Assembly: GCA_003164155.1 (NCBI GenBank)
Contig: PLSG01000489.1
Span: forward strand, 213 to 5,572
Origin: Parachlamydiaceae bacterium
Lineage (GTDB): Bacteria; Chlamydiota; Chlamydiia; Chlamydiales; Parachlamydiaceae
Length of the DNA: 5,360 bases
Direction: 5' to 3'
Below, piece after piece: positions 1 to 5,360 of the stretch (its first letter is position 1; each line of letters opens with the position of its first letter). The notes beneath the pieces are model-generated. The model saw nothing but the letters and a program-made list of their open reading frames with translations, was not told the DNA's origin and ran no database searches. A program made the position numbers and the translations under genes.

Positions 1-730
1 TAAGAGTAGCTATCCAGCATCCAACGGCGGGACATAGTTCAAGCCAATGCTCCAACCTATCAGCATCGATAACTCGAACGTCTTTCCATTCATTATTTGC
101 TTTTTTTTCCTTAATCCACTTTTCCTTTTGAGACCATCTTCGAGGTGTGACGAAAATGTATATGGCATCCATACGCTCTGTTTTATCCATTGCGTTGAGA
201 CGTTTTTGGTAATCTTTATTAGCTTTATCTCTAACTTTTTGATCGACTCCAAATTCCCAATACGAATGACCGATAGGAACAAATTCATGTTCCTTTTTTG
301 CGTAACAAGTGCCATCCCACCCTGGCATTTGAGTACTTTCTTCCGAGGGAAAGTTTAAATGAGCGTCTGAGCCAAGAGAAGCTCTTATCAACCAGCGCAG
401 AACTTGAGGTATTATACTACGAGCGTCTAACCTATTTGACCAAGTTGATAAATCTAGTGCACTTATCAATTTAATCGGTGTACCCTTGAGCTGTAGATTT
501 TCAATAGTTTTTGACACGCTTTTTTTTGCAACGCCGTTATCTGAAATTGAAATGCCTATACGATCAAAAGCATCAGTTATAGATTGTATATTATTTGGAT
601 GTGGCGTGCGACTGCCGCGTTCAAAATCAGCTACAGTTGACTGCGCTATATTGGCTTCAACTGCAAGATCTTTTTGTGACCACCCAGCTAGGGCCCTTGC
701 AGCTTTGAGTTGAGAAGAGTTGAATGTCAT
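1..730 (-). CDS. XRE-family HTH fused to uncharacterised GWDG/TPRRW domain (3'-partial)
   Basis: Reading the minus strand from ATG at 730 gives 243 uninterrupted codons to the left edge, so the C terminus lies outside the window. Residues 1-62 form an XRE/Cro-type helix-turn-helix: WSQKDLAVEANIAQ, then the recognition-helix stretch STVADFERG, then RTPHPNN, as in short regulators of the 'TVxDFERGxRxP' kind. Residues ~85-243 form a second domain with MPGWDG (135-140), FVPIGHSYWEFGVD (150-163), KANKDYQKR (169-177), FVTPRRW (193-199), WKDVRVIDADRLEHWLE (215-231) and PAV (234-236). From memory, this set of signatures opens large uncharacterised bacterial proteins that continue into an NTPase-like region. 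D139, E159 and K165 or K169 could form a PD-(D/E)xK-like nuclease site, but that is inference. The start is set by a GGAGGA Shine-Dalgarno six bases upstream. Two 8-A tracts in the coding strand (527-520 and 108-101) are possible slippage sites. It is transcribed divergently from the AbiE-like pair. The HTH and the open frame are secure; the function of the second domain is unknown. Confidence 0.85.
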   Translation of the reverse strand, partial: MTFNSSQLKAARALAGWSQKDLAVEANIAQSTVADFERGSRTPHPNNIQSITDAFDRIGISISDNGVAKKSVSKTIENLQLKGTPIKLISALDLSTWSNRLDARSIIPQVLRWLIRASLGSDAHLNFPSEESTQMPGWDGTCYAKKEHEFVPIGHSYWEFGVDQKVRDKANKDYQKRLNAMDKTERMDAIYIFVTPRRWSQKEKWIKEKKANNEWKDVRVIDADRLEHWLELCPAVGCWIATL

Positions 731-736
731 ATAAAA

Positions 737-742
737 TCCTCC
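737..742 (-). promoter_or_regulatory. Shine-Dalgarno of the XRE-fusion gene
   Basis: On the minus strand GGAGGA ends six bases before the ATG at 730. It is the strongest ribosome-binding site in the window and fixes the start of the leftward HTH-fusion gene. Confidence 0.8.
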
Positions 743-743
743 A

Positions 744-764
744 TGTCATATATAAAGTATGACA
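744..764. promoter_or_regulatory. Palindromic operator TGTCATA-N7-TATGACA
   Basis: TGTCATA (744-750) and its exact reverse complement TATGACA (758-764) flank a 7-base spacer. The palindrome lies between the -10 element and the Shine-Dalgarno of the HTH-fusion gene, covering the expected transcription start. A third TGTCATA half-site lies at 725-731 over the start codon, 19 bp from the first. This is the usual place and shape for an XRE autorepressor site. That the protein encoded here binds it is inference. Confidence 0.6.
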
Positions 765-791
765 ATATAGATATCGAGGGTTTGTGGTCAA
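764..791 (-). promoter_or_regulatory. Promoter of the XRE-fusion gene
   Basis: On the minus strand TTGACC (791-786; 5/6 to the -35 consensus) is followed after 16 bases by TATATT (769-764; 5/6 to the -10 consensus). Transcription would begin near 757, just ahead of the Shine-Dalgarno. Spacing and position fit a sigma-70-type promoter. Prediction is by eye only. Confidence 0.6.
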
Positions 792-923
792 GTGATTTAT
801 GAGAAATTTTTGAGGACAATGTTTTACAAGATCATATTCTATTGGTTTACAGTTATTTAAGACTGGATTTTCAAGAAATTCTCGATCAACTTTGTAAAAG
901 TCCAGAAAAAAAGGCTCCCACTT

Positions 924-950
924 AATTGTCGTTACAGCGTCACGACAATT
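924..950. repeat. 9-bp perfect inverted repeat
   Basis: AATTGTCGT (924-932) and ACGACAATT (942-950) are exact reverse complements around a 9-base spacer. No T-run directly follows either side, so a rho-independent terminator is unlikely. It could be a protein-binding site or an RNA hairpin. It lies about 160 bp from each divergent start codon and shares the TTGTC/GACAA core with the operator at 744-764. Confidence 0.55.
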
Positions 951-1020
951 TGTTTAAAGGGGGGAATTCTTCGAATTGCATCATTTGTCATGTAAGCTCG
1001 GCCTACGAGATAACGTGCGA

Positions 1021-1052
1021 TTGACCTACATGATTGCTATCAAATGCATAAC
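1021..1052 (+). promoter_or_regulatory. Possible promoter of the AbiE-like operon
   Basis: TTGACC at 1021-1026 is a 5/6 match to a -35 box. A -10 at normal distance would fall inside the left arm of the inverted repeat (1038-1052), where only weak candidates such as CATAAC (1047-1052, 4/6, spacer 20) exist. A weak promoter overlapped by an operator would suit an autorepressed toxin-antitoxin operon, but the -10 assignment is uncertain. Confidence 0.3.
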
Positions 1053-1101
1053 AATTATGGAGAAATAGCAAATGTTTTGCGTAAATGTTATGCTTTTGAT
1101 A
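1038..1101. promoter_or_regulatory. Operator-like inverted repeat with extra half-site, upstream of the AbiEi-like gene
   Basis: TATCAAATGCATAAC (1038-1052) and GTTATGCTTTTGATA (1087-1101) are reverse complements at 14 of 15 positions, separated by 34 bases. Within the interval, AAATGTTTTGCGT (1070-1082) and AAATGTTATGCTT (1083-1095) form a tandem direct repeat matching at 11 of 13 positions. The core GTTWTGC therefore occurs three times, once inverted. The right arm ends 10 bp before the ATG of the antitoxin-like gene. AbiEi antitoxins of type IV systems are known to bind inverted repeats in their own promoter and repress it; that this array plays that role here is inference. Confidence 0.6.
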
Positions 1102-1111
1102 ACATGTATGT

Positions 1112-2527
1112 ATGGACAAAGAAAGCAGACTCCTACAGATCGCCGAGAGCCAACAAGGGTACTTTACAAGCCGCCAAGCTGAAGAGTGTGGCTTTTTGCG
1201 CGCGAATTTTCAACGCAAATTGCAGTCAGGGAAATGGTGTAAAGAGGATATTAGGGGTATTTATCGACTCTCTAATTATCCTTCTACCTCACGCCCAGAG
1301 CTTGCCCTTTGGATGCTATGGAGTGCTGATAAGCAAGGCAACCCCCAAGGCATTTGGTCGCATGAAACTGCACTCGACATCCACGGAATTAGCGATGTGG
1401 CATCTTCCAAGCTCCACATGTCTGTACTTAAAAGCTTCAGAAAAGGCACTGAAATCCCAAGCAATCTCTGCTTGCACTTCGTGGACGAAATTCCACAGGC
1501 CGACATAGAAACTAGGCAAGGATACCGGGTTACTACCCCCCTTCGGACGCTAGCTGATGTAATTCGAGAAGGCTCAACTCAAAATGAACAAATTGAACGT
1601 GCCATTTTGGATCTTGCCATCCAGAAGTCCTTGATTAAGGGGCTTGCAACTATACAAGAGATGGAACAACTTCAGCAATTCACCGATTCTCAGGAAATGC
1701 GGGAATTCATTGCTAAGGCGATCGACGATGTCTGGACTCAAGCACATGCCCAAATAGCAGATTTCGGAAGAATCGTCGAACCCTACACGATTGGGCTCTC
1801 TTTGGGGGAGCAGGGATTTGGAACAGCAGTGCTGTGCCAACACAAATCGCAATACTTTCTACTTACCGCAGGACATGTAGGCAGAGCGCTGCGCAAAGCG
1901 AAGTCAGTGAGTTTGCTACTGCGATTCGATAACTTTCGAAGAGAATATCCGGCTCATTCGGCCAAAAATTTCACTGTGATTGAATGGGATCCAGCCCTTG
2001 ATGAGAGTTTGCCTGATGATGTTCTTGCACATAATCCAAAAGATTTGGCCATCGTCATTCCCACACAAGCAATTGTTGACATGCTGAAAGTTTACAAAGA
2101 TTTCTATAAAATTCCAGAAGAGCCAACGAGTTTTTCTCTACAGGATGCTCTCATCTCTCTGGGAGGCATTGAACCTATCTATTCTGACGACCGCAAGACA
2201 TGCCAATTGCACATAGGCCCCTATGCCTTTGTTGCTTCAAAATACAGCCAATTGCCCTATGTAGATTACATCACATGCCCGGTGAGCAATCATACATATG
2301 AAATAAGAAATTTGCGGAGAAAGGTCATTACCTCCTTTCAAGGACTCAGCGGCAGTGGACTTTGGAAATTCGCAAATAACACCCCTTTCCTCGTTGGTAT
2401 CGCATTCGCTGAAAATCCTGCTGGTTATGATCCCTCGTCGGGATCAAGAAACGTCTATTTTCATGGCCCCCATTCCATTCTCTCAGTAATCTCAACTTAC
2501 GGACAAACTCATGAGCACAAGCTTTAG
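1112..2527 (+). CDS. AbiEi-like antitoxin domain fused to trypsin-like serine protease
   Basis: The protein has 471 residues and two regions. Residues 1-~175 resemble the AbiEi-type antitoxin: an N-terminal winged helix (QGYFTSRQAEECGF, 15-28; WCKEDIRGIYRLSNYP, 42-57), then WSHETALDIHGISD (82-95), LHMSV (101-105) and TTPLRTLADV (141-150). A helical linker (~176-218) follows. Residues ~225-460 form a trypsin-like fold: GTAV (237-240), LTAGHV with candidate catalytic H255, KDLAIVI with candidate D311, and GLSGSGLW (411-418), where S413 occupies the GDSGGP nucleophile position. No signal peptide is visible, so it should act in the cytosol. ATG 1112 is the only plausible start, because an in-frame TAA lies at 1100-1102 and the next Met is residue 68. 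There is no clear Shine-Dalgarno. The stop overlaps the toxin-like gene by 17 bp, implying coupled translation. A free-standing antitoxin of this class is about 200 residues, so the peptidase is an addition. Domain calls are strong; the protease target and antitoxin function are inferred. Confidence 0.88.
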   Translation: MDKESRLLQIAESQQGYFTSRQAEECGFLRANFQRKLQSGKWCKEDIRGIYRLSNYPSTSRPELALWMLWSADKQGNPQGIWSHETALDIHGISDVASSKLHMSVLKSFRKGTEIPSNLCLHFVDEIPQADIETRQGYRVTTPLRTLADVIREGSTQNEQIERAILDLAIQKSLIKGLATIQEMEQLQQFTDSQEMREFIAKAIDDVWTQAHAQIADFGRIVEPYTIGLSLGEQGFGTAVLCQHKSQYFLLTAGHVGRALRKAKSVSLLLRFDNFRREYPAHSAKNFTVIEWDPALDESLPDDVLAHNPKDLAIVIPTQAIVDMLKVYKDFYKIPEEPTSFSLQDALISLGGIEPIYSDDRKTCQLHIGPYAFVASKYSQLPYVDYITCPVSNHTYEIRNLRRKVITSFQGLSGSGLWKFANNTPFLVGIAFAENPAGYDPSSGSRNVYFHGPHSILSVISTYGQTHEHKL

Positions 2528-3272
2528 AAGCGCCGCCGACTTCCGCAATCAATTGGAGACGAATCTTCGAACTCATTCCACCAAGACGGGCGAAGACATC
2601 CACCGCCTTCGCCGCAAAGTTGCGTTCGATCGTCTTTTGGCAAGGATTGTCACCCAAGAACCATCTTCATTTTTCTTAAAGGGAGGCTATGCAATGGAAT
2701 TGCGCATCGCCCATGCCCGTGCCACGAAGGATATGGATTTAACTTGCTTCAAACGTGTAAGCGAGGCTAAGGAGCCACTAAGCGATTTGATTCTGCAAGA
2801 ACTCCAAATGCTTGCTCGCGTCAATTTGAACGACCATTTCATCTATCAAATCGGCCAACCCCAGCGTGACATAGAAAATGCACCTTATGGCGGATCAAGA
2901 CACAGTGTCGCAGCCGTCATTGCCAACAGGCCCTTCGTGGAATTTCATCTTGATGTAGGGGGTGACTTCCTAATCGACCACATAGAGAAAGTCCCTGGCG
3001 TAAACTGGCTGGGGTTTTGCGGCATTGATGCCCCAATCATTCCCGTGATTTCAATAGAACAACAATTTGCTGAGAAGCTGCACTCCCACACTCTTCCTCG
3101 CGAGATTTTACCTTGCGCTACGCAAGCATTCTGGATGTCAGTTACTACACGACTTATGGATTCATCCGGATTTAAGCTGATTCTTTTTGAAGAAATGATA
3201 TGTCTGGACGACGAAAATTCTGCAAAGCACATAAGCAGGAGTGGCAAACAACAGCCCGAAAATCCCAAATAA
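2511..3272 (+). CDS. AbiEii-like nucleotidyltransferase toxin, C-terminally truncated
   Basis: The 253-residue frame begins like an AbiEii/AbiGii-family nucleotidyltransferase toxin. FFLKGGYAMELR (54-65) and RATKDMDL (70-77) form the signature loop and metal-binding pair (D74, D76). VEFHLDVGGD (143-152) supplies the likely third acidic residue, D148. SIEQQFAEKLHSHTLPRE (181-198) is the family's EKL motif with K189. Family members normally continue with a motif like SRVKDLxDL and a helical C-terminal part, 280-310 residues in all. None of that is present. After residue 198 the frame crosses an unrelated 57-bp segment, and residues 218-253 are antisense to the AI-2E-type gene. The start ATG overlaps the antitoxin-protease stop by 17 bp. 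In intact type IV systems the toxin is neutralised by AbiEi without stable complex formation. Loss of the KD..D motif makes this copy probably inactive or altered. The first 198 residues are a confident family call. Confidence 0.8.
   Translation: MSTSFRSAADFRNQLETNLRTHSTKTGEDIHRLRRKVAFDRLLARIVTQEPSSFFLKGGYAMELRIAHARATKDMDLTCFKRVSEAKEPLSDLILQELQMLARVNLNDHFIYQIGQPQRDIENAPYGGSRHSVAAVIANRPFVEFHLDVGGDFLIDHIEKVPGVNWLGFCGIDAPIIPVISIEQQFAEKLHSHTLPREILPCATQAFWMSVTTRLMDSSGFKLILFEEMICLDDENSAKHISRSGKQQPENPK
3105..3161. other. Junction between accessory block and housekeeping DNA
   Basis: The toxin-family similarity stops at about 3104, and the AI-2E-type gene ends at 3162. These 57 bases match neither gene in any frame I can recognise. 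They hold CTTGCG-CTA-CGCAAG (3112-3126), a perfect 6-bp stem with a 3-base loop. On the minus strand it sits about 36 bases past the membrane-protein stop and could be its transcript-end hairpin, though no T-run follows. The simplest reading is that this is native downstream sequence of the membrane-protein gene and the island breakpoint lies at its edge. Confidence 0.4.
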
Positions 3273-4244
3273 TGAGCTCGCGATTAAAAGGATTAAGATG
3301 ATCGTAATGGGATGGATGTAAAGTTCCTTTCCCATGACTTGAGGGGTCACTAAAAAACCCTCTAAGATGGTAGCCAGCACCATAATGACAGATACCTCAA
3401 GTCCCATGATCAGGCTAGTGGTCAAAGCCGCAAGTAAGGGGAGTATCAATGCTAGAAAACTGCCAATCGAGGGAATGATGAAGAAGACAAATGAGATAGC
3501 GGCGAGGACAAAAGAATAGCTGAGGCCTATTGCCGTAAAAACGATCAGCAATAAAAAGCTGATGATGGCGGCTACAATGATTCGCCCATTGATAAAGTGC
3601 TGTAAAGTTTCATCAAATTTAGCCATAAGGTCTTTGGTGTATTCTAAGTAACTGGGTGAGATTTTTCGGATAAAGCCGTCGTAAATTTTTTTATCGTCTT
3701 TAAGAAAATAGAACAGCAGAAATAAAGAGACGGCTAAGTAAAGGAAGAATTCAGCTAGGCTTGCTATGAGGTAGACGAAATTATCGATTAAAAAAGAGTT
3801 TAAATAGAGAATGAATTTGGATAGCTCATCTTTTACCTCTGCCGGAAAATGAAGTTTGTAGCTGTAGAATTCTAAAAGGGTGGTCTTTTTATTAGATGCT
3901 TGGCTCTCCCATTCTCCGCTGAATAGCCGCAACAGATCGATTTGTTCTTGGATCTTCGGGTAAATAAAAAATATTAATAGCGTGAAAACAGCTACTAGGA
4001 CTAGATAGGCGATGGCAATGGCTAAGGGTAGAGATATTCTTTTTTTTAAAATTCTCACTAGCGGACGCAATAGGTAATATAGAATAATTGACAGGCCAAA
4101 AGGGCTTAGGATTTTAAGTGTAAATTGCAGAAGTGAACTTATGGCTGGGAGGAGTGCGTATCCCACATAGATGGCAATCAAAAATAAAATTGAGAAATTT
4201 ACAAAGGAAGGGCTTTTAAAAAATTTCATTATTGGCGTCGACAT
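3162..4244 (-). CDS. AI-2E family transporter-like membrane protein
   Basis: This 360-residue polytopic inner-membrane protein has the layout of the AI-2E transporter family (formerly UPF0118; relatives PerM, YdiK, TqsA). Hydrophobic segments lie at ~16-36, ~46-58, ~71-95, ~157-181, ~221-240, ~246-270, ~273-295 and ~312-345. Family landmarks are LLRPLV (58-63), FYFLKDDKK (178-186), IPSIGSFLALILPLLAAL (257-274) and the terminal stretch with TPQVMGKELYIHPI (300-313) and FGIFGLLFATPAYV (326-339). Length is typical (about 340-380). An in-frame TAG nine bases before ATG 4244 limits the start to this ATG or the one at 4229; neither has a good Shine-Dalgarno. Members have been linked to autoinducer-2 export or to sodium/proton antiport, so the substrate here cannot be called. 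Its 3' 111 bp are overlapped on the opposite strand by the tail of the truncated toxin frame. The gene itself looks intact. Confidence 0.9.
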   Translation of the reverse strand: MSTPIMKFFKSPSFVNFSILFLIAIYVGYALLPAISSLLQFTLKILSPFGLSIILYYLLRPLVRILKKRISLPLAIAIAYLVLVAVFTLLIFFIYPKIQEQIDLLRLFSGEWESQASNKKTTLLEFYSYKLHFPAEVKDELSKFILYLNSFLIDNFVYLIASLAEFFLYLAVSLFLLFYFLKDDKKIYDGFIRKISPSYLEYTKDLMAKFDETLQHFINGRIIVAAIISFLLLIVFTAIGLSYSFVLAAISFVFFIIPSIGSFLALILPLLAALTTSLIMGLEVSVIMVLATILEGFLVTPQVMGKELYIHPITIILILLIASSLFGIFGLLFATPAYVLCRIFVVQTYHFFKKNQLKSG

Positions 4245-4488
4245 AAGGCTCTACATAAAATGTTGTTTTCTGCGTTATTGCTGGCGGTGTTCGCTTTTTC
4301 CTTGACTTATGCAAATGTCTCCGCCCTAACCCCATCTTCAGATATTTTTTTTATAACCTAAAAAAAAAATAATAAAAGAAGATTTTTGAATTCAGGGCCA
4401 TACCCATGGAGATTGCGCAGCAATGCCCACAATTGCCTCTCTTTTTAGTGTTTTGGGTGAAGTTCAGTAGTGGCACAAACCAGGTAAG
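4245..4488. other. Intergenic gap between phosphoglucomutase and AI-2E-type genes
   Basis: This 244-bp gap separates two leftward genes. It holds an 8-T run (4345-4352), a 10-A run (4360-4369) and further A-rich sequence. On the minus strand the A run is a T-run about 120 bases past the phosphoglucomutase stop, but no stable stem precedes it, so no terminator is called. Small palindromes such as ATTGC-GCA-GCAAT (4412-4424) are present. A promoter for the membrane-protein gene is expected here but no convincing box pair was found. Confidence 0.6.
4260..4361 (+). CDS. Possible small signal-peptide-like ORF, doubtful
   Basis: ATG at 4260 opens a 33-codon frame whose first ~18 residues look like an export signal: MLFSALLLAVFAFSLTYA, with a possible cleavage after an A-x-A-like site, then a short polar tail. 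It begins only 15 bp from the divergent start of the membrane-protein gene. That leaves no room for a promoter between them, and the best Shine-Dalgarno-like stretch (AAGG, 4245-4248) is 11 bases away. It may be the remnant of an exported-protein gene, or chance in a T-rich stretch. No N-terminal charge is present, which argues against a genuine signal peptide. Confidence 0.15.
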   Translation: MLFSALLLAVFAFSLTYANVSALTPSSDIFFIT

Positions 4489-5360
4489 CTAACAATCGCC
4501 TAAGGCTGCATCGACTATGGTTTGAGCCTCTTTCAGAATGCGCTCCAAATGTTCCGCTCCCAGGAAACTTTCTCCATATATTTTATAGATATCTTCTGTA
4601 CCTGATGGACGGGCTGCAAACCAGCCATTCTCAGCTATCACTTTTACCCCTCCGATAGGAGCTCCATTTCCTGGGGCTTTTGTTAAAATCGCAGAGATCT
4701 CTTCGCCCGCTAATTTCTTAGAGTGGATATTTTCTGGAGATAGATTCTTTAATATCTTTTTTTGGGCTGGAGTTGCAGGGGCTTCAACTCGGTTATACGC
4801 AGGGTTTCCAAATTCCCGAATTAACTCTTGGTAGATTTCCCCAGGATCCTTACCGTGCTTTGCCGTAATTTCCGCTGAAAGTAAAGCCAAAATAATTCCA
4901 TCTTTATCTGTTGTCCATACGGTGCCGTCCAAACGAGCGAACGAAGCGCCAGCGCTCTCTTCGCCTCCGAATCCGAGAGAACCATCCAGCAAGCCATCCA
5001 CGAACCATTTGAAGCCCACCGGGACTTCATAGAGTTTTCTTCCCAGTTTTTTCGCCACGCGGTCGATCATCTGGCTGCTAACGAGAGTTTTGCCTACGGC
5101 AGCGTTCTTATGCCAATTAGGCCGATGTTGAAAAAGGTATAGGATAGCGGCAGAAAGATAATGATTGGGTGGAAGCAAACCTGAACTTTTGGTGACAATT
5201 CCATGCCTGTCGTAATCGGTATCGCAGGCAAATGCAATATCAAAATGATCTTTCATTCCGATCAAACCCTGCATGGCATAAGGCGAGGAGGGATCCATAC
5301 GAATTTTCCCATCCCAATCGACCGTCATAAAGCGGAAAGTGGGATCGACTGTTTCGTTGA
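4489..5360 (-). CDS. pgm: Phosphoglucomutase, alpha-D-glucose type (5'-partial)
   Basis: This enzyme interconverts glucose 1-phosphate and glucose 6-phosphate in the cytoplasm, linking glycolysis with glycogen and UDP-glucose synthesis. The visible 290 codons closely follow the C-terminal half of the E. coli Pgm type (about 546 residues). The metal-binding loop CDTDYDRHG (5226-5200; three Asp), NHYLSAAILYLFQHRPNW, VPVGFKWFVDGLLDGSLGFG, the sugar-binding loop GGEESAG (4968-4948) and the phosphate-binding loop RPSGTE (4611-4594) are all present. The ATG at 5328 is not the start: the frame stays open to the window edge, and the preceding VDPTFRF matches the conserved approach to this internal Met. 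The catalytic-serine loop and N-terminal domains lie beyond 5360. The gene ends with TAG at 4491-4489. No truncation or frameshift is seen in the visible part. Confidence 0.96.
   Translation of the reverse strand, partial: NETVDPTFRFMTVDWDGKIRMDPSSPYAMQGLIGMKDHFDIAFACDTDYDRHGIVTKSSGLLPPNHYLSAAILYLFQHRPNWHKNAAVGKTLVSSQMIDRVAKKLGRKLYEVPVGFKWFVDGLLDGSLGFGGEESAGASFARLDGTVWTTDKDGIILALLSAEITAKHGKDPGEIYQELIREFGNPAYNRVEAPATPAQKKILKNLSPENIHSKKLAGEEISAILTKAPGNGAPIGGVKVIAENGWFAARPSGTEDIYKIYGESFLGAEHLERILKEAQTIVDAALGDC

Larger units (their letters stand above)
731..1111. other. Divergent intergenic region between the HTH-fusion gene and the AbiE-like operon
   Basis: This 381-bp stretch has no convincing gene. 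Its left end (731-791) holds the ribosome site, operator and promoter of the leftward gene. Its middle (about 792-920) is AT-rich with nothing I can identify. A 9-bp inverted repeat lies at 924-950. Its right end (1021-1101) holds a -35-like TTGACC and the inverted and direct repeats ahead of the antitoxin-protease gene. No tRNA, transposon end or attachment site was seen. Confidence 0.7.

Noticed and set aside
47..358. Plus-strand 103-codon frame rich in Phe and Ile.
   Set aside because: Antisense to the GWDG/TPRRW domain; its hydrophobic look comes from the A-rich Lys codons on the real coding strand.
486..713. Plus-strand 75-codon frame.
   Set aside because: Antisense shadow of the HTH region of the leftward gene, whose frame carries clear family motifs.
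652..953. A 100-codon stop-free minus-strand frame upstream of and overlapping the HTH-fusion gene; its first ~50 residues have a protein-like composition.
   Set aside because: It has no Met until 744, no ribosome site for that frame, runs into the real gene in another frame, and resembles no family I recognise. It may be a gene remnant but cannot be supported.
1044..1508. Plus-strand 154-codon frame starting inside the inverted repeat.
   Set aside because: Overlaps the AbiEi-like region in another frame, has no ribosome site and no family features.
2945..3268. Minus-strand 107-codon frame continuing past the AI-2E-type gene end.
   Set aside because: Different frame from the membrane protein and antisense to the toxin frame, with no recognisable motifs.
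4412..4445. Possible terminator on the plus strand: GCAAT/ATTGC stem followed by CTCTCTTTTT.
   Set aside because: The 5-bp AT-containing stem is too weak, it competes with an alternative hairpin, and no plus-strand gene precedes it.
4406..4492. Plus-strand 28-codon frame MEIAQQ... in the gap downstream of phosphoglucomutase.
   Set aside because: Too short, no ribosome site, and it overlaps the phosphoglucomutase stop on the other strand.
5328..5328. ATG as the start of phosphoglucomutase.
   Set aside because: The frame is open upstream to the window edge with conserved residues (VDPTFRF), so this Met is internal.

Overview
The window reads as a bacterial chromosome segment in which a small accessory, defence-type block (positions 1 to about 3104) abuts ordinary housekeeping genes (about 3105 to 5360). 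The housekeeping side carries an AI-2E-type inner-membrane protein and the enterobacterial type of phosphoglucomutase. The DNA is moderately AT-rich with standard bacterial codons. This fits a low-to-mid GC bacterium, probably Gram-negative, but the sequence does not fix the lineage and I do not name one.

Left block. A leftward gene (730 to 1, running off the window) encodes an XRE-type helix-turn-helix fused to an uncharacterised domain with conserved GWDG, WEFG, KANKDYQKR and TPRRW signatures. It has a clear Shine-Dalgarno, a good promoter and a TGTCATA-N7-TATGACA palindrome, so it probably represses itself. A 380-bp intergenic stretch follows, with a 9-bp inverted repeat, a candidate promoter and a 15-bp inverted repeat just ahead of the next gene. 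Rightward from it run two overlapping genes. The first (1112-2527) has an AbiEi-like winged-helix antitoxin region at its N terminus and a trypsin-like serine-protease domain at its C terminus with a complete-looking His/Asp/Ser triad. The second (2511-3272) is an AbiEii-like nucleotidyltransferase toxin.

The main discovery candidate is the antitoxin-protease fusion, placed in an abiE-like operon with an operator-like repeat. A type IV toxin-antitoxin module carrying its own peptidase suggests proteolytic control of toxin, antitoxin or a host or phage target. The second point is that the toxin appears broken. After residue ~198 it loses the expected C-terminal KD..D motif and reads through a 57-bp junction segment into the antisense of the neighbouring membrane-protein gene. 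The copy may therefore be an immobilised or decaying island end, possibly retaining only the antitoxin-protease activity.

Right block. The AI-2E-family membrane protein (4244-3162, leftward) and phosphoglucomutase (5360-4489, leftward, 5' end outside the window) are separated by a 244-bp gap. That gap holds AT-rich tracts and one small signal-peptide-like ORF of doubtful reality. The two genes lie on the same strand but show no obvious functional link.
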